This document shows, one piece after another, positions 23,040 to 32,135 of a stretch of DNA of 47,486 nucleotides (the first letter of the stretch is position 1; each line of letters starts with the position of its first letter). A program made the translations under genes and the position numbers. The stretch is taken from the IMG/VR virus record IMGVR_UViG_3300008262_000089, positions 1 through 47,486 of that record; one strand, written 5' to 3'. The notes beneath the pieces were generated by a model. The model did not search any database. It was not told where the DNA came from and saw nothing but the letters and a program-made list of their open reading frames with translations. Origin of the DNA: a virus.

Positions 23040-23972
23040 TTATGATTCTTGTCTAAACCACTCTGCAAAATTCAAATGGCCTTCGGATTGTGATCTCCAA
23101 GCTGGATAAAGCAGACTAGTTGGCGCAGGCTTCTTGGATAACATGTAGAGTTCTTTCCCAGATGCTAGGTAAGGGTCCACTTTGATATTGCTCTTGGGCA
23201 AACATTGGTTTGGAATAAATCCAGTCAATTCTGGGTGTTTTTGCATGTCAGGGTGGCAAAGTATTGAAAGTGCAGCTTGATACATTTTAGATTCTGCTGG
23301 GCTGCTGTGAATTAATCCTCTTAGTTTAACCATATCTTCGGATTTTACTTTAATCCCATTTATAACATATTCAGGTTTGAGAGGTAGTTTAGCAATTTTT
23401 CTTGGCGCTTCTTCAGGTGCTGACTTGTCAGCAATTGGTGAAAAAAGATATGGTTCTCCTTTGAAGGGGACGATTGCCCATTCTTTTGCCATGCCTTTTC
23501 CGTATCTTTTAAAAATTTCAGAAGTGACTGCGGGATCATGCAAAAAGGTTTCAAACTTTGGATGTTCTTTGCCTTGCCAAAACGCTATGACAAGTTCTTT
23601 GTCTAGTACTGCAATTCTCCCCGCCAGAGCATCTCCAAAATTTAGGCATTTCCCTCGTATGCCAAAAGTAGACTTCCAATCTGATGGATTGATTCCCATT
23701 TCTTTGAGCTTGGCATCTAAAAATGGAAAATTTTCTTTAGTTTTATAGTTTAATAAATCTTCTATTTGAAAAGATGTCACAACGCCTTTGGCTTTTGGGA
23801 AAATATCATAAAATGTAGTTTTATTATTTGCTAAGTCATCATGTGCTTCGGGACAGTCTACATGATGAAAGGATTTATTATAAAAAAATGTTATGCAGGG
23901 GTATTCGGTATCATGTTTGCGTTCATCATACAAGAAGTCTGGGTCCACTTTTTTTAAGTAGCTTAGGTCCAT
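23040..23972 (-). CDS. hypothetical protein, putative virion component
   Basis: 310 aa. GGAGA precedes the ATG. The middle contains an alpha/beta domain (AGRIAVLDKELVIAFWQGK). The C-terminus LNFAEWFRQES resembles the FxEWLxxE capsid-targeting-like motif of other proteins here, but sits at the end rather than the start. A late-type box (TAATAAATA) lies about 25 nt upstream. No family recognised. Abuts the VWA gene tail to tail with a 1-nt gap. Confidence 0.5.
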   Translation of the reverse strand: MDLSYLKKVDPDFLYDERKHDTEYPCITFFYNKSFHHVDCPEAHDDLANNKTTFYDIFPKAKGVVTSFQIEDLLNYKTKENFPFLDAKLKEMGINPSDWKSTFGIRGKCLNFGDALAGRIAVLDKELVIAFWQGKEHPKFETFLHDPAVTSEIFKRYGKGMAKEWAIVPFKGEPYLFSPIADKSAPEEAPRKIAKLPLKPEYVINGIKVKSEDMVKLRGLIHSSPAESKMYQAALSILCHPDMQKHPELTGFIPNQCLPKSNIKVDPYLASGKELYMLSKKPAPTSLLYPAWRSQSEGHLNFAEWFRQES

Positions 23973-23994
23973 GGTCTCTCCATTTTATCTAGAC

Positions 23995-24003
23995 TATTTA
24001 TTA
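23995..24003 (-). promoter_or_regulatory. late-promoter-like box
   Basis: TAATAAATA on the minus strand upstream of the 310-aa gene. Confidence 0.35.
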
Positions 24004-24021
24004 TTTTTATTTTTATTTTAG

Positions 24022-24049
24022 TTGTCATTCGATTTTGTATCAGTAAAAT
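24022..24049 (+). promoter_or_regulatory. sigma70-like promoter
   Basis: TTGTCA, 16 nt, TAAAAT; 25 nt before the exonuclease ATG. Confidence 0.35.
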
Positions 24050-24073
24050 AAAACTATTACTTGGAGGATTCCC

Positions 24074-24688
24074 ATGTCAAAGTATCTTGTAGTTGATTGT
24101 GAAACAACTGGTCTCGATCCAGAAATACATGGATTAATTACTTTAAGTGCAGTCGTATACGATGGAAAAAAGAAAGTTTCCCAATGGCATGGAGCTAACA
24201 AAGACTGGCAGCAGTTTACAATAGATGCTTCTGCCCTCAAGGTTAATGGAATTAGTCTGTTTCAGACAGAGTATTTTTCTGTTCTTACAAAAGACATAAT
24301 AGAGGGAACAACAGAAAAAGGTTATTATCTCATAGAAAATTATAGCACATTTGTGCGTTTCTTCGTCAGCTGGTTGCTTGAAAACGCAACTGATTGTGAT
24401 TTTTTGTTAGGAATGAATGTTCAATTTGATTTGTCATTCATAAAGAAAGCTTGCAATACATTCAATATGAAGATTGATAGTTTGTTGCCCAGAAAACAAA
24501 TTGATCCGTTAATTATTGCGTCTGCTGCTCTTGATAGCGGTAAGCTCAAATCTGATTTAAAGTATATAAACAGTCAATCGATGTACAATATGTACGAAAT
24601 TAATTCTCAAGGTATACATCGATCAGATGTTGATGTCGTTCTTGCATTTGAACTTTGGCAAAAAATGAAAAAAGACATTTTTGCTTAA
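24074..24688 (+). CDS. DnaQ-like 3'-5' exonuclease (DEDDh)
   Basis: 204 aa, GGAGG at 6 nt. Exo I VVDCETTGLDP (D8, E10), Exo II NVQFDLSF (D119), Exo III HRSDVD (H182, D187) give the full DEDDh set. This is the fold of the epsilon proofreading subunit and RNase T. A C-family polymerase lies 4.3 kb away on the other strand, so it is a plausible proofreading partner; a free exonuclease role is the alternative. Confidence 0.85.
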   Translation: MSKYLVVDCETTGLDPEIHGLITLSAVVYDGKKKVSQWHGANKDWQQFTIDASALKVNGISLFQTEYFSVLTKDIIEGTTEKGYYLIENYSTFVRFFVSWLLENATDCDFLLGMNVQFDLSFIKKACNTFNMKIDSLLPRKQIDPLIIASAALDSGKLKSDLKYINSQSMYNMYEINSQGIHRSDVDVVLAFELWQKMKKDIFA

Positions 24689-24719
24689 TAATTTCAAAAT
24701 GATTAACTAAAATAATTTT

Positions 24720-25850
24720 ATGAAAAAGTGTAAAGCAAAATTTGTTTTTAACACAATGGTTTCAAATGAGAGCCATTGCATCCTTAGAATGCTTGAATCG
24801 GTCTACAAATATGTAGATTATTGGGTAATTCAAGACAACGGTTCTACGGATGGAACTCAAGATTTGATCAAAAACTTCTTCGCAGAGAAAGGCATTCCGG
24901 GATTTCTTTACGAAATTCCTTGGTCTGGCTGCATGGGTCAGAATCGAGATCACACAGTTCAAACATGTTTGAAAGCAGATCATGGTTGTGATTGGATTTT
25001 GCGGGTTGATGCAGATGAAGTGTTAGAGGTTGATGATGACTTCGACTGGTCAATTTTTGATGAAACCAGCATTCAAAGTTTTGATGTACCAGCTAAATCT
25101 GGTGTCGTAAATTACTACCGCTGTTGGCTTTGGAATGCCAAATTGCCATGGAAGTTCAAGCATGATAAGCGCCATGAATGTATCATGTTGGACAGGGATA
25201 ATGTAGGAGAAAATTTCCAAAGAGTTCAACTGCCACCTAGTTTTCGTCACAAAGTGATTGCAGATGGGCAGACCTACTCAAATCCATTCAAGTATTACAT
25301 CGATGCTCTTGAATTAGAAAAAGACATGATCGTGAAGAAGGAGATGCTGACCGACCAGTATCACTTGTGGTACTTGGGTAAAAGTTATCATGATAATGTG
25401 CCATCTGGTCATCTCCCATTTGGTGAATTGCATAATCATGAACTAGCTAGGCGAGGATTGTTTTATTTTGAGAGATTCCTTGAAGTAAGACACCAGTTTA
25501 TGTCAGCTGGAACAATTAAATATGTTGATGAAATGGCATACACAGGATTTCTGTGTATGGCACATTTATACTCCGTGATGGGAGATTTAGAAAAAGAGAT
25601 TTGGGCTCTTAAAACTGCTGAAATGACTTGCCCAAGAAGGAATGAACATCTTAAGAGATTGGCTTGGCTTTACCATCGCAATAAAAGATTTGCAGAGATG
25701 CTACAAGTCACAACTCGAATGATGGACCCTCAAAGAACTAACCCTTATCCGAGTCTTTGTGTTGTTCTTGAAGACGATGCTTACCACAATACAGGAACAT
25801 TGGTACAAGACTTACATCGCTTAGCTCTTGAATGCAACCAAATGCACTAA
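24720..25850 (+). CDS. family 2 glycosyltransferase
   Basis: 376 aa. GT-A signature: FNTMVSNESHCILRMLESV, WVIQDNGSTDGTQD and the metal-binding RVDADEVLE. The C-terminal half is helical with TPR-like pairs (YTGFLCMAHLYSVMGDLEKEI, LKRLAWLYHRNKRFAEML), as in related transferases that modify proteins or peptides. No Shine-Dalgarno is visible upstream. The stop TAA overlaps the ATG of the carbamoyltransferase (TAATG), so the two are coupled. Confidence 0.85.
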   Translation: MKKCKAKFVFNTMVSNESHCILRMLESVYKYVDYWVIQDNGSTDGTQDLIKNFFAEKGIPGFLYEIPWSGCMGQNRDHTVQTCLKADHGCDWILRVDADEVLEVDDDFDWSIFDETSIQSFDVPAKSGVVNYYRCWLWNAKLPWKFKHDKRHECIMLDRDNVGENFQRVQLPPSFRHKVIADGQTYSNPFKYYIDALELEKDMIVKKEMLTDQYHLWYLGKSYHDNVPSGHLPFGELHNHELARRGLFYFERFLEVRHQFMSAGTIKYVDEMAYTGFLCMAHLYSVMGDLEKEIWALKTAEMTCPRRNEHLKRLAWLYHRNKRFAEMLQVTTRMMDPQRTNPYPSLCVVLEDDAYHNTGTLVQDLHRLALECNQMH

Positions 25851-27415
25851 TGAAAAATGTAGCTATTTATGGATACCATGACGCATCTTTATGTTTGAAA
25901 GATAACGGTCGTTATTACATTTATGAAGCGGAAAGATTTTTCGGAAAAAGATACTCGATACTGACTCAAGAGTTCAAAAATCATCCTATTGTTGGGCATT
26001 TAGTTCCTTCAGATTCGCAATTTCATGCATTCTTTGATCACATCAAAAACAAACATAAATTTGAAACTATTGAAAATCTTTACTATCACGACATGTATCC
26101 TCCAGATATCAATAAAATCAAGCAATTTTTTCATGTCCAAAATTTCAGAAGCTTCAATCATCATGATGCACATGCTTGGAGCGCATATTGCCAATGTCCT
26201 TTTGATGAAACATATATCATCACATATGATGGAAATGGAAAAAACTTAGTTGGTCCAGAAAGTAGTTTTGTGCTGTGGTACGCAACGCCAACAGAAGTAA
26301 AAAAATTAAACGACTTCCAGCCATGGGGTTCATACAGCCTTGGTAATTGTTACATCGCACTTACAAATTGTCTGGCTTCGATCAAAAAGAAGAAAAATTT
26401 TGGTTTGCCCAGCGCTGGTAAGCTGATGGGTCTTTGTTCTTATGGTCAACCAAGAGAAGCATGGAAGCAAGTTATAAGAGAGTTCTTTGATAGCGGTTCC
26501 AAAGATGCAGCCCAAGGTGTTGCTAATGTTGTTGGATTTGATCCAAGAGAATATGACACGATATCTGGCAGGGATGAGTTAGATTTTGCAGCAACTATTC
26601 AATGGGCTTTTGAAGATAAGTTTTTTGGAATTTTCAACGATTTAAATATTCCTCCGAATTCAAATTTATGTCTTGCTGGAGGTTGCGCCCTTAATATAAT
26701 TGTAAATCAAAAGCTATTTGAGATGGGATATAATGTCTATGTTCCACCTAATAGTGGGGACTGTGGCATTACACTTGGGGTTGTAGCCCATGAAAACCAA
26801 GATAGAAAAATAGATGCAACATATTGTGGTTATGAGATTTTAGATTATGGGTATTACGATAGTAGTTTTTACAGACACGATGTCACCAATCAAGAAATAG
26901 CAAAAATTCTTTTTGAGCAAAAGAAAATTATTGGTTACATTCATGGCAATAGTGAGTGTGGTCCTAGAGCTTTGGGTAACCGTAGTATTCTTTGCTACCC
27001 AGATATTGCAAATTTAAAAAATAAGTTAAATAGTGAAATCAAATTTAGAGAATGGTATAGACCATTTGGAGCAGTAACAAAGTTGGAAAACTTGGAAAAA
27101 TATTTTTACAAGGCTTGCGAATCACCATTTATGAATTTTTGTCCAATTTTGAAAGAACAATACAGGTGGCCATCAATTACACATGTTGATAACACTTGCA
27201 GAATACAAACGGTTACTCGACTTCAGCATCCCGATTTGTATGACATTCTTACTCAAATAGAGAATCTAGGAGGAGAGGGAATCCTTCTGAATACATCATT
27301 TAATATAAAGGGTAAGCCAATTTTAACTACTATGCGAGATGCATTTGAGGTTTTAGAACAAACTAAGCTTAATGGCTTTGTACACAATAATTTATATTAT
27401 ACGAGAGAGGTGTGA
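25850..27415 (+). CDS. carbamoyltransferase 1 (NodU/TobZ/CmcH family)
   Basis: 521 aa from the ATG overlapping the preceding stop; an in-frame ATG 18 nt earlier lies inside the glycosyltransferase gene. N-terminal Kae1-like domain: IYGYHDASLCL, NHHDAHAWSAY (metal-binding His), ITYDGNGKN, and LAGGCALNI. C-terminal YrdC-like domain: HGNSECGPRALGNRSIL, IKFREWYRPFGA, LLNTSFNIKGKPI. The two-step enzymes use carbamoyl phosphate and ATP to carbamoylate hydroxyls on sugars or antibiotics. Followed by a closely related copy. Confidence 0.9.
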   Translation: MKNVAIYGYHDASLCLKDNGRYYIYEAERFFGKRYSILTQEFKNHPIVGHLVPSDSQFHAFFDHIKNKHKFETIENLYYHDMYPPDINKIKQFFHVQNFRSFNHHDAHAWSAYCQCPFDETYIITYDGNGKNLVGPESSFVLWYATPTEVKKLNDFQPWGSYSLGNCYIALTNCLASIKKKKNFGLPSAGKLMGLCSYGQPREAWKQVIREFFDSGSKDAAQGVANVVGFDPREYDTISGRDELDFAATIQWAFEDKFFGIFNDLNIPPNSNLCLAGGCALNIIVNQKLFEMGYNVYVPPNSGDCGITLGVVAHENQDRKIDATYCGYEILDYGYYDSSFYRHDVTNQEIAKILFEQKKIIGYIHGNSECGPRALGNRSILCYPDIANLKNKLNSEIKFREWYRPFGAVTKLENLEKYFYKACESPFMNFCPILKEQYRWPSITHVDNTCRIQTVTRLQHPDLYDILTQIENLGGEGILLNTSFNIKGKPILTTMRDAFEVLEQTKLNGFVHNNLYYTREV

Positions 27416-27417
27416 TT

Positions 27418-28986
27418 GTGGACATGGCAGTTTATGGCTACCATGATGGTTCTGTTTGTATCAGAGATGATGATGGTAAATATCATATTTATGAAGCTGA
27501 GAGATTCTTCGGGAGAAGGTATTCTCTTATCACCAGAGAATTTGAATTAGAAGAAAATGTATCTTTTTTAACTCCTACAGAAGATGAGTTCAACAATTTT
27601 TTTGTTCACATAAAAAACAAACATAAAGACAATCGAATAGAAAATTTTTATTATCATGACATGTATGCTCAAGATTTGGCTGTCTTGAATTCAATTTTTG
27701 ATATTAAAAACTTCAGAAGCTATGATCACCACTATTCTCATGCCTGTAGTGCATATTATCAATCTCCATTTGATGAATGCTACATAATAAGCTACGATGG
27801 TTCTGGCAAGAATACAAATCATACCATGAGTTCTTTCGTATTCTGGCATGCCAAACACAATGAAATAATTAAGTTAAGAGAATTCACCCCTCACACAGCA
27901 TTTAGCTTGGGTGATTGTTATATTGATCTTTCTATTTGTTTGTCTTCAATAAACGGATCAGAATTCTTTGGATTGCCGAGAGCAGGCAAACTGATGGGTC
28001 TTTGCGCCCATGGAAAACCACGGGAAGAGTGGAAAATTCCAATAGCCAAATATTTCGATAATCCCGGATATTTAAGTTTGAATGCTTTGGCAAATCAAAT
28101 AGGTTTATATGTCCAGCATTGGCACACCTTGTCTGGACAGGATGAGTTAGATTTTGCTGCTACCATCCAATGGGCTTTTGAAGATAAGTTTTTTAGATTA
28201 TTCAATCTTATGAAGATACCTAAAGGTTCAAACATATGCATGGTTGGAGGTTGTGCCATGAATATTGTTGTGAATCAAAAGTTATTTGAAATGGGATACA
28301 ATATTTATGTGCCACCGAATGTTGGTGACTGCGGGTTAACTTTTGGAGTTTTAGCCGATATTTATAAAGATAAAAATATTGACCTCACCTATGCTGGTTT
28401 TGATATTTTAGATGAAGACTATCGAGATCATGAATTTAACTGCGAATACATCAGAGAATCTAGTATTGCTAATTTATTATTTTTTGAAAAACAAATAATA
28501 GGGCTCATGCAAGGCAAAAGTGAATGTGGCCCGAGAGCTTTGGGCAATCGCAGTATTCTTTGTTATCCTGATATTCCAGACCTGAAAAATAAGTTGAATA
28601 GTGAAATAAAATTTAGAGAATGGTTCAGACCTTTTGGAGCAGTCACGAAACTGGATGCTCTCGATAAATATTTCTATAATGCCTGTGAATCAAGACACAT
28701 GACATTTTGTCCTACTTTGAAAGAAGAGTATCGATGGCCATCCATTACGCATGTCGATAATACTTGTAGAATTCAAACAGTTACAAAGGAGCAAAATTAC
28801 AAGCTGTATAAAATACTCGATGAAATTGAAAAATTAGGTGGTGAGCCCATCTTACTGAATACTTCTTTCAACATAAAAGGCAAGCCAATTCTTACAACAT
28901 TAAAAGATGCGTTTGAAGTTTTGAAACAAACAAAACTGAATGGTTTTGTTTGCGAAGATTTATATTTCAAGAATAACTTGAATTAA
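27418..28986 (+). CDS. carbamoyltransferase 2, tandem paralog
   Basis: About 522 aa. The GTG at 27418 lies 7 nt after AGAGAGG; GTG 27412 is too close and ATG 27424 is also possible. All motifs of the first copy recur (AVYGYHDGS, YDHHYSHACSAYY, YDGSGKN, VGGCAMNI, SECGPRALGNRSIL, NTSFNIKGKPI). The two are clearly related, strongest in the C-terminal half. A tandem duplication whose copies may modify different positions or acceptors. Converges with the polymerase gene with a 4-nt overlap of stops. Confidence 0.9.
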   Translation: MDMAVYGYHDGSVCIRDDDGKYHIYEAERFFGRRYSLITREFELEENVSFLTPTEDEFNNFFVHIKNKHKDNRIENFYYHDMYAQDLAVLNSIFDIKNFRSYDHHYSHACSAYYQSPFDECYIISYDGSGKNTNHTMSSFVFWHAKHNEIIKLREFTPHTAFSLGDCYIDLSICLSSINGSEFFGLPRAGKLMGLCAHGKPREEWKIPIAKYFDNPGYLSLNALANQIGLYVQHWHTLSGQDELDFAATIQWAFEDKFFRLFNLMKIPKGSNICMVGGCAMNIVVNQKLFEMGYNIYVPPNVGDCGLTFGVLADIYKDKNIDLTYAGFDILDEDYRDHEFNCEYIRESSIANLLFFEKQIIGLMQGKSECGPRALGNRSILCYPDIPDLKNKLNSEIKFREWFRPFGAVTKLDALDKYFYNACESRHMTFCPTLKEEYRWPSITHVDNTCRIQTVTKEQNYKLYKILDEIEKLGGEPILLNTSFNIKGKPILTTLKDAFEVLKQTKLNGFVCEDLYFKNNLN

Positions 28987-30698
28987 ATTTCAAAAAGCAT
29001 TTTTTGATTTGGGACTTTATTTAATTTTGAAAATATATATTTACTACATTGAATTGATCTGTTAGAAAATATTCCTTCTCCTTCAATTGTGTCATATCTG
29101 TCAAATTCGTGTGCTCCATCTAAAACTAAATCATAATATTTGTTCATGGATGTTCCAATTGTTATAAATGTTATCTTCCTACCATGAACTGTATGGTGTC
29201 TGCCTGTGGCAATCAATCCTTTAAAATTAACATAATTATTATTTTCTTTGGAAAACATTCCCGGCATAAATCTATTGCTTATCCAATATCCTCTTTGTTG
29301 ATATTGGTGCCAACCATCACCAGAAGATTCTGGAAATTTAGGATGCAGTTCATCTCCTATTAGTTTCCAAGGCCCTTTGCCAAAGGCAGCAAATTTCAAA
29401 CCGGCTTTCTTAGCCTCCTGTATATGGACCCAAGGTCTATACAAAGATTGAGCATGATTCAAAGCAGACCACCAAAATTTCTTTGGTTGACGAACTTTTT
29501 CGTATGCCAAAGCCCAGACTAAATTGCCATAACTAGTCGCATGAGCATGACAAAAACTGTAAAGAGAAAAATAACCAAGCTCTTTTAGAATGAATTCTTT
29601 TTCTGGATGATATTTTATCTTTTCAGCAAATTCATCCATTTTGATTTTGTTTTTTTTACCAAATCCTTTACGATATAGTTCTGCATCTGATTCAGAACAG
29701 TTTAAAAGCTTCTGAATAAAAAGAATTCCATCATCGTCATATATTAATTGACCACGATGGTTTCTTTCCTTATGGAATTGATCTAATACACGAATTTTTC
29801 TTCCATCAGCCGAAGGCAATGGTCTTATCAAGGCAAGCGAAAATATCACATCTTTTCTGCATTTTGGCTGGACATCAACATGCAATCGTCTCTGAGCAGG
29901 GCTTTCTCCAAAAGTTACTCCCCATGTATTGCCTGAACGAAACAGATTTGCAGTTGATTCATCGTATTCTGGATAATCTTCTAAACTTCTAGAAGATAGT
30001 TCGTTTAGTTGTGCCAAACCCCTGTTGCACAAAATATCAATCTTGAACAATCCTTTTTGTTCAACTTCATCCTTATTCAATTTAATTTGATCATTTGTAA
30101 GCTTTAATTCTTCGGGAACACAATCTGGGAAAACAACAATTCCTCCACAATGCAGGGAGTAATTTTTAAAAGTTCCTTCTAATTCTTTGGCTCTATCCAG
30201 AATAGATTCAATTCTAGAACCAGCAATATTTTCAAAATCAAAATACTTGGGCATAAATTTTCTATTGCCATGTTCCCTTATGGCTTGTCGAACAGCAGAG
30301 TTAGGACGGTATAAAACATGATTGCTTATTCTTGCAACTCTATTTGGGTATTTTTCTTTGACTAATTCTATTACACTATCTCTTTGGTTATATGCAAAGT
30401 CTATGTCAATATCTGGAAGGTCTGAGCGGTTTTCATGCATGAAACGGCTCAAGACAAAATTGTTTTTAACAGGGTCCATATTGTGGATGCCCATTAAATA
30501 ACAAATTAAGCTACATCCGGCAGAGCCTCTAGTGATAAAACGATATTCAGGAACCAAGTCCAGAATTTCTCTGACTTGAATGAATGATTCAGCAAAACCA
30601 AATTTCTCAATCAAAGCCATTTCTCTGGCATATCTGGCCAGATAGGCTTCTTCTTGAGGTAGCTTTCTTCTGAAATATTTTTCAACCTTCTGGATCAA
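28983..30698 (-). CDS. C-family DNA polymerase alpha subunit (DnaE-like), PHP-less
   Basis: 571 aa. Palm: RGSAGCS at 57-63, PDIDID at 95-100 (catalytic-type D96, D98), SNHVLYRPNSAVR, and FKIDILCNRG (third Asp, D221). Fingers: CRKDVIFSLALIRPLP, YDDDGILFIQKLL, YRKGFGKK, and FCHAHATSYGNLVWALAYEKV. C-terminal OB-type FKGLIATGRHHTVHGRKITFITI. Bacterial DnaE has an N-terminal PHP domain of about 270 residues and a total near 1,160; here PHP and the tau/beta-binding tail are missing. The TTG start lies inside the upstream 79-aa gene (17-nt overlap), so coupling or frameshift fusion is possible. Confidence 0.85.
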   Translation of the reverse strand: MIQKVEKYFRRKLPQEEAYLARYAREMALIEKFGFAESFIQVREILDLVPEYRFITRGSAGCSLICYLMGIHNMDPVKNNFVLSRFMHENRSDLPDIDIDFAYNQRDSVIELVKEKYPNRVARISNHVLYRPNSAVRQAIREHGNRKFMPKYFDFENIAGSRIESILDRAKELEGTFKNYSLHCGGIVVFPDCVPEELKLTNDQIKLNKDEVEQKGLFKIDILCNRGLAQLNELSSRSLEDYPEYDESTANLFRSGNTWGVTFGESPAQRRLHVDVQPKCRKDVIFSLALIRPLPSADGRKIRVLDQFHKERNHRGQLIYDDDGILFIQKLLNCSESDAELYRKGFGKKNKIKMDEFAEKIKYHPEKEFILKELGYFSLYSFCHAHATSYGNLVWALAYEKVRQPKKFWWSALNHAQSLYRPWVHIQEAKKAGLKFAAFGKGPWKLIGDELHPKFPESSGDGWHQYQQRGYWISNRFMPGMFSKENNNYVNFKGLIATGRHHTVHGRKITFITIGTSMNKYYDLVLDGAHEFDRYDTIEGEGIFSNRSIQCSKYIFSKLNKVPNQKMLFEI

Positions 30699-30921
30699 TG
30701 TGCTTCATCCCTAATTTAATATGCATGATTCCTCTTTCCAATTCCCTTATTCCATGAGCTAAATTTTCAGATTTGTAGCCCATTTTTTCTGTGATTACTT
30801 TTGTTGCTTTCAAGTGGTCTACCACGACACCTAAAACATCATGAGGTGTTTTTTCGTCACAAAGCTTGTCGATGATTGAAATCCATTTTTCATTCAACGA
30901 CCTGTAGTTGATTCCACGCAT
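30682..30921 (-). CDS. small protein upstream of and overlapping the polymerase
   Basis: 79 aa, GGAG at 8 nt. Mostly helical, no recognised domain, ends HIDPEG. Its last 17 nt overlap the TTG start of the polymerase in another frame. It may be a polymerase accessory subunit or serve to couple translation. Confidence 0.6.
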   Translation of the reverse strand: MRGINYRSLNEKWISIIDKLCDEKTPHDVLGVVVDHLKATKVITEKMGYKSENLAHGIRELERGIMHIKLGMKHIDPEG

Positions 30922-30985
30922 GAGAGAGGCTCCTGAGAGGATTTTTCAGTTTATATGAGTTCCCAAGTTTTTTCAACAATTTTGG

Positions 30986-31014
30986 TTGTTTTTGTTTCAG
31001 CCGATTGGTATAAA
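30986..31014 (+). promoter_or_regulatory. extended -10 promoter
   Basis: TTGTTT, 17 nt, TATAAA with TTGG before the -10, about 50 nt before the 31063 ATG. Confidence 0.5.
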
Positions 31015-31062
31015 GACTTCGGTTTTGATGAATAATTCTGTTCAACAGGGAGGAAAATTAAA

Positions 31063-31380
31063 ATGGCTAAGTCGAAGCCCGCTTTTGATCGTGTTGAAAT
31101 TGATAAGACGCATGCTGAAACTATCGGTGATGCGATGAAGGCATACATTGGCCAGCCTGTGGCCATTTTGTGCGCCAGATTCAATTATAGGGGTATTTTG
31201 AGCAAGGTTGGCAAGGACTACTGCATCATTGCCCAAGCCCGTGCTGTTGAAAGCTCCGGTGCTAGCAGCCAAGAAAGGCCTAGCAATGAAGACCCAATTG
31301 GATCATCTGTTATCATCAGTATCAACGCTGTCGAACTGATTTACCAACCAGCTTGGTGTTTTGCCGATTTAAATGATTGA
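31063..31380 (+). CDS. hypothetical protein, 105 aa (small beta-barrel type)
   Basis: GGGAGG at about 9 nt. A helix, then strand pattern (QPVAILCARFNYRGILSKVGKDYCIIAQAR ... SSVIISINAVELIYQ) resembles a small Sm-like or SH3-like barrel by spacing only. G+C is higher than in neighbours. Followed by a terminator, so it is expressed as a single gene. Function unknown. Confidence 0.6.
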   Translation: MAKSKPAFDRVEIDKTHAETIGDAMKAYIGQPVAILCARFNYRGILSKVGKDYCIIAQARAVESSGASSQERPSNEDPIGSSVIISINAVELIYQPAWCFADLND

Positions 31381-31391
31381 TATGTCAATGT

Positions 31392-31428
31392 AAACTCTTC
31401 CTGTTTCCAAAAAACAGGAAGAGTTTTG
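31392..31428. terminator. intrinsic terminator
   Basis: AAACTCTTCCTGTTT / AAACAGGAAGAGTTT stem of 15 bp with a 5-nt loop; A and T runs on the flanks. Confidence 0.85.
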
Positions 31429-31463
31429 TTGTAATTTTGATTTATTGTAGTGGAGGGAATCAA

Positions 31464-32072
31464 ATGAAAAATACCGGATTCAATTCTTGGAAAGCTCGAC
31501 TTGAATTCATGGGCCAAGAGTTCCCGTTTACCAAACCGGAAGAGGGAATTGTTACAATTAAAAACGAAGAAGGTAGACTGCATGCCGATAATGAACCGGC
31601 ATGGAGATCGCCTACGAGAATCATTTGGTATCGTGACGGCAGAAAGCATGGGATTGATGCCGATATTCATGGCAGCATTACTTACTATTACGAAAACATT
31701 AGGATTCCTCCACGCTATCACCAAGCTGTGGGTGAGCCAGAGATTTTGACAGTTGAAGAGGTATTGAAGCATCAAAATGCTGAAATACGATATGTAGGAA
31801 TTAAAATCATCGGGTACGATAGAATTCGTACTCACAAAAACTGTAAGCTCGTTGATACCTGCAAAAAAACAGGCATGGAGCTTTTTAGTATCAAGGGTAT
31901 TTTTGATGATCCGGTTTGTGTTTTGAAAGTGATTAATAGTACCGCAGAGCCAGATGGTACTTTTAAAAACTACTATTTGACGGTCCCTCCTAACATGAAA
32001 AAATGCAAGGAGGCGGTTGCATGGACTTTCAGAATGACTGCGGATGATTACGCTCCAATGCAAGAAACTTGA
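31464..32072 (+). CDS. DUF6745-like protein
   Basis: 202 aa; the ATG follows GGAGGG by 6 nt. HGIDADIHGSITYYYENIRIPP, then ILTVEEVLKHQNAEIRYVGIKIIGYDR, VVNST-type KVINSTAEPDGTFKNYYL, VPPNMKKCKEAVAWTF and DDYAPMQET form the ordered signature I recognise as DUF6745, found in bacteria often next to leucine-rich or small companion proteins. The companion is the next gene. Role unknown. Confidence 0.7.
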   Translation: MKNTGFNSWKARLEFMGQEFPFTKPEEGIVTIKNEEGRLHADNEPAWRSPTRIIWYRDGRKHGIDADIHGSITYYYENIRIPPRYHQAVGEPEILTVEEVLKHQNAEIRYVGIKIIGYDRIRTHKNCKLVDTCKKTGMELFSIKGIFDDPVCVLKVINSTAEPDGTFKNYYLTVPPNMKKCKEAVAWTFRMTADDYAPMQET

Positions 32073-32097
32073 TTGGCTGGCGTACATATGGTATGAT
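32069..32097 (+). promoter_or_regulatory. extended -10 promoter
   Basis: TTGATT, 17 nt, TATGAT with ATGG before the -10; precedes the 108-aa gene. Confidence 0.45.
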
Positions 32098-32135
32098 TGT
32101 GTGTGGCATTTTGTGCTTTCAAAAGGAGAAAGATC

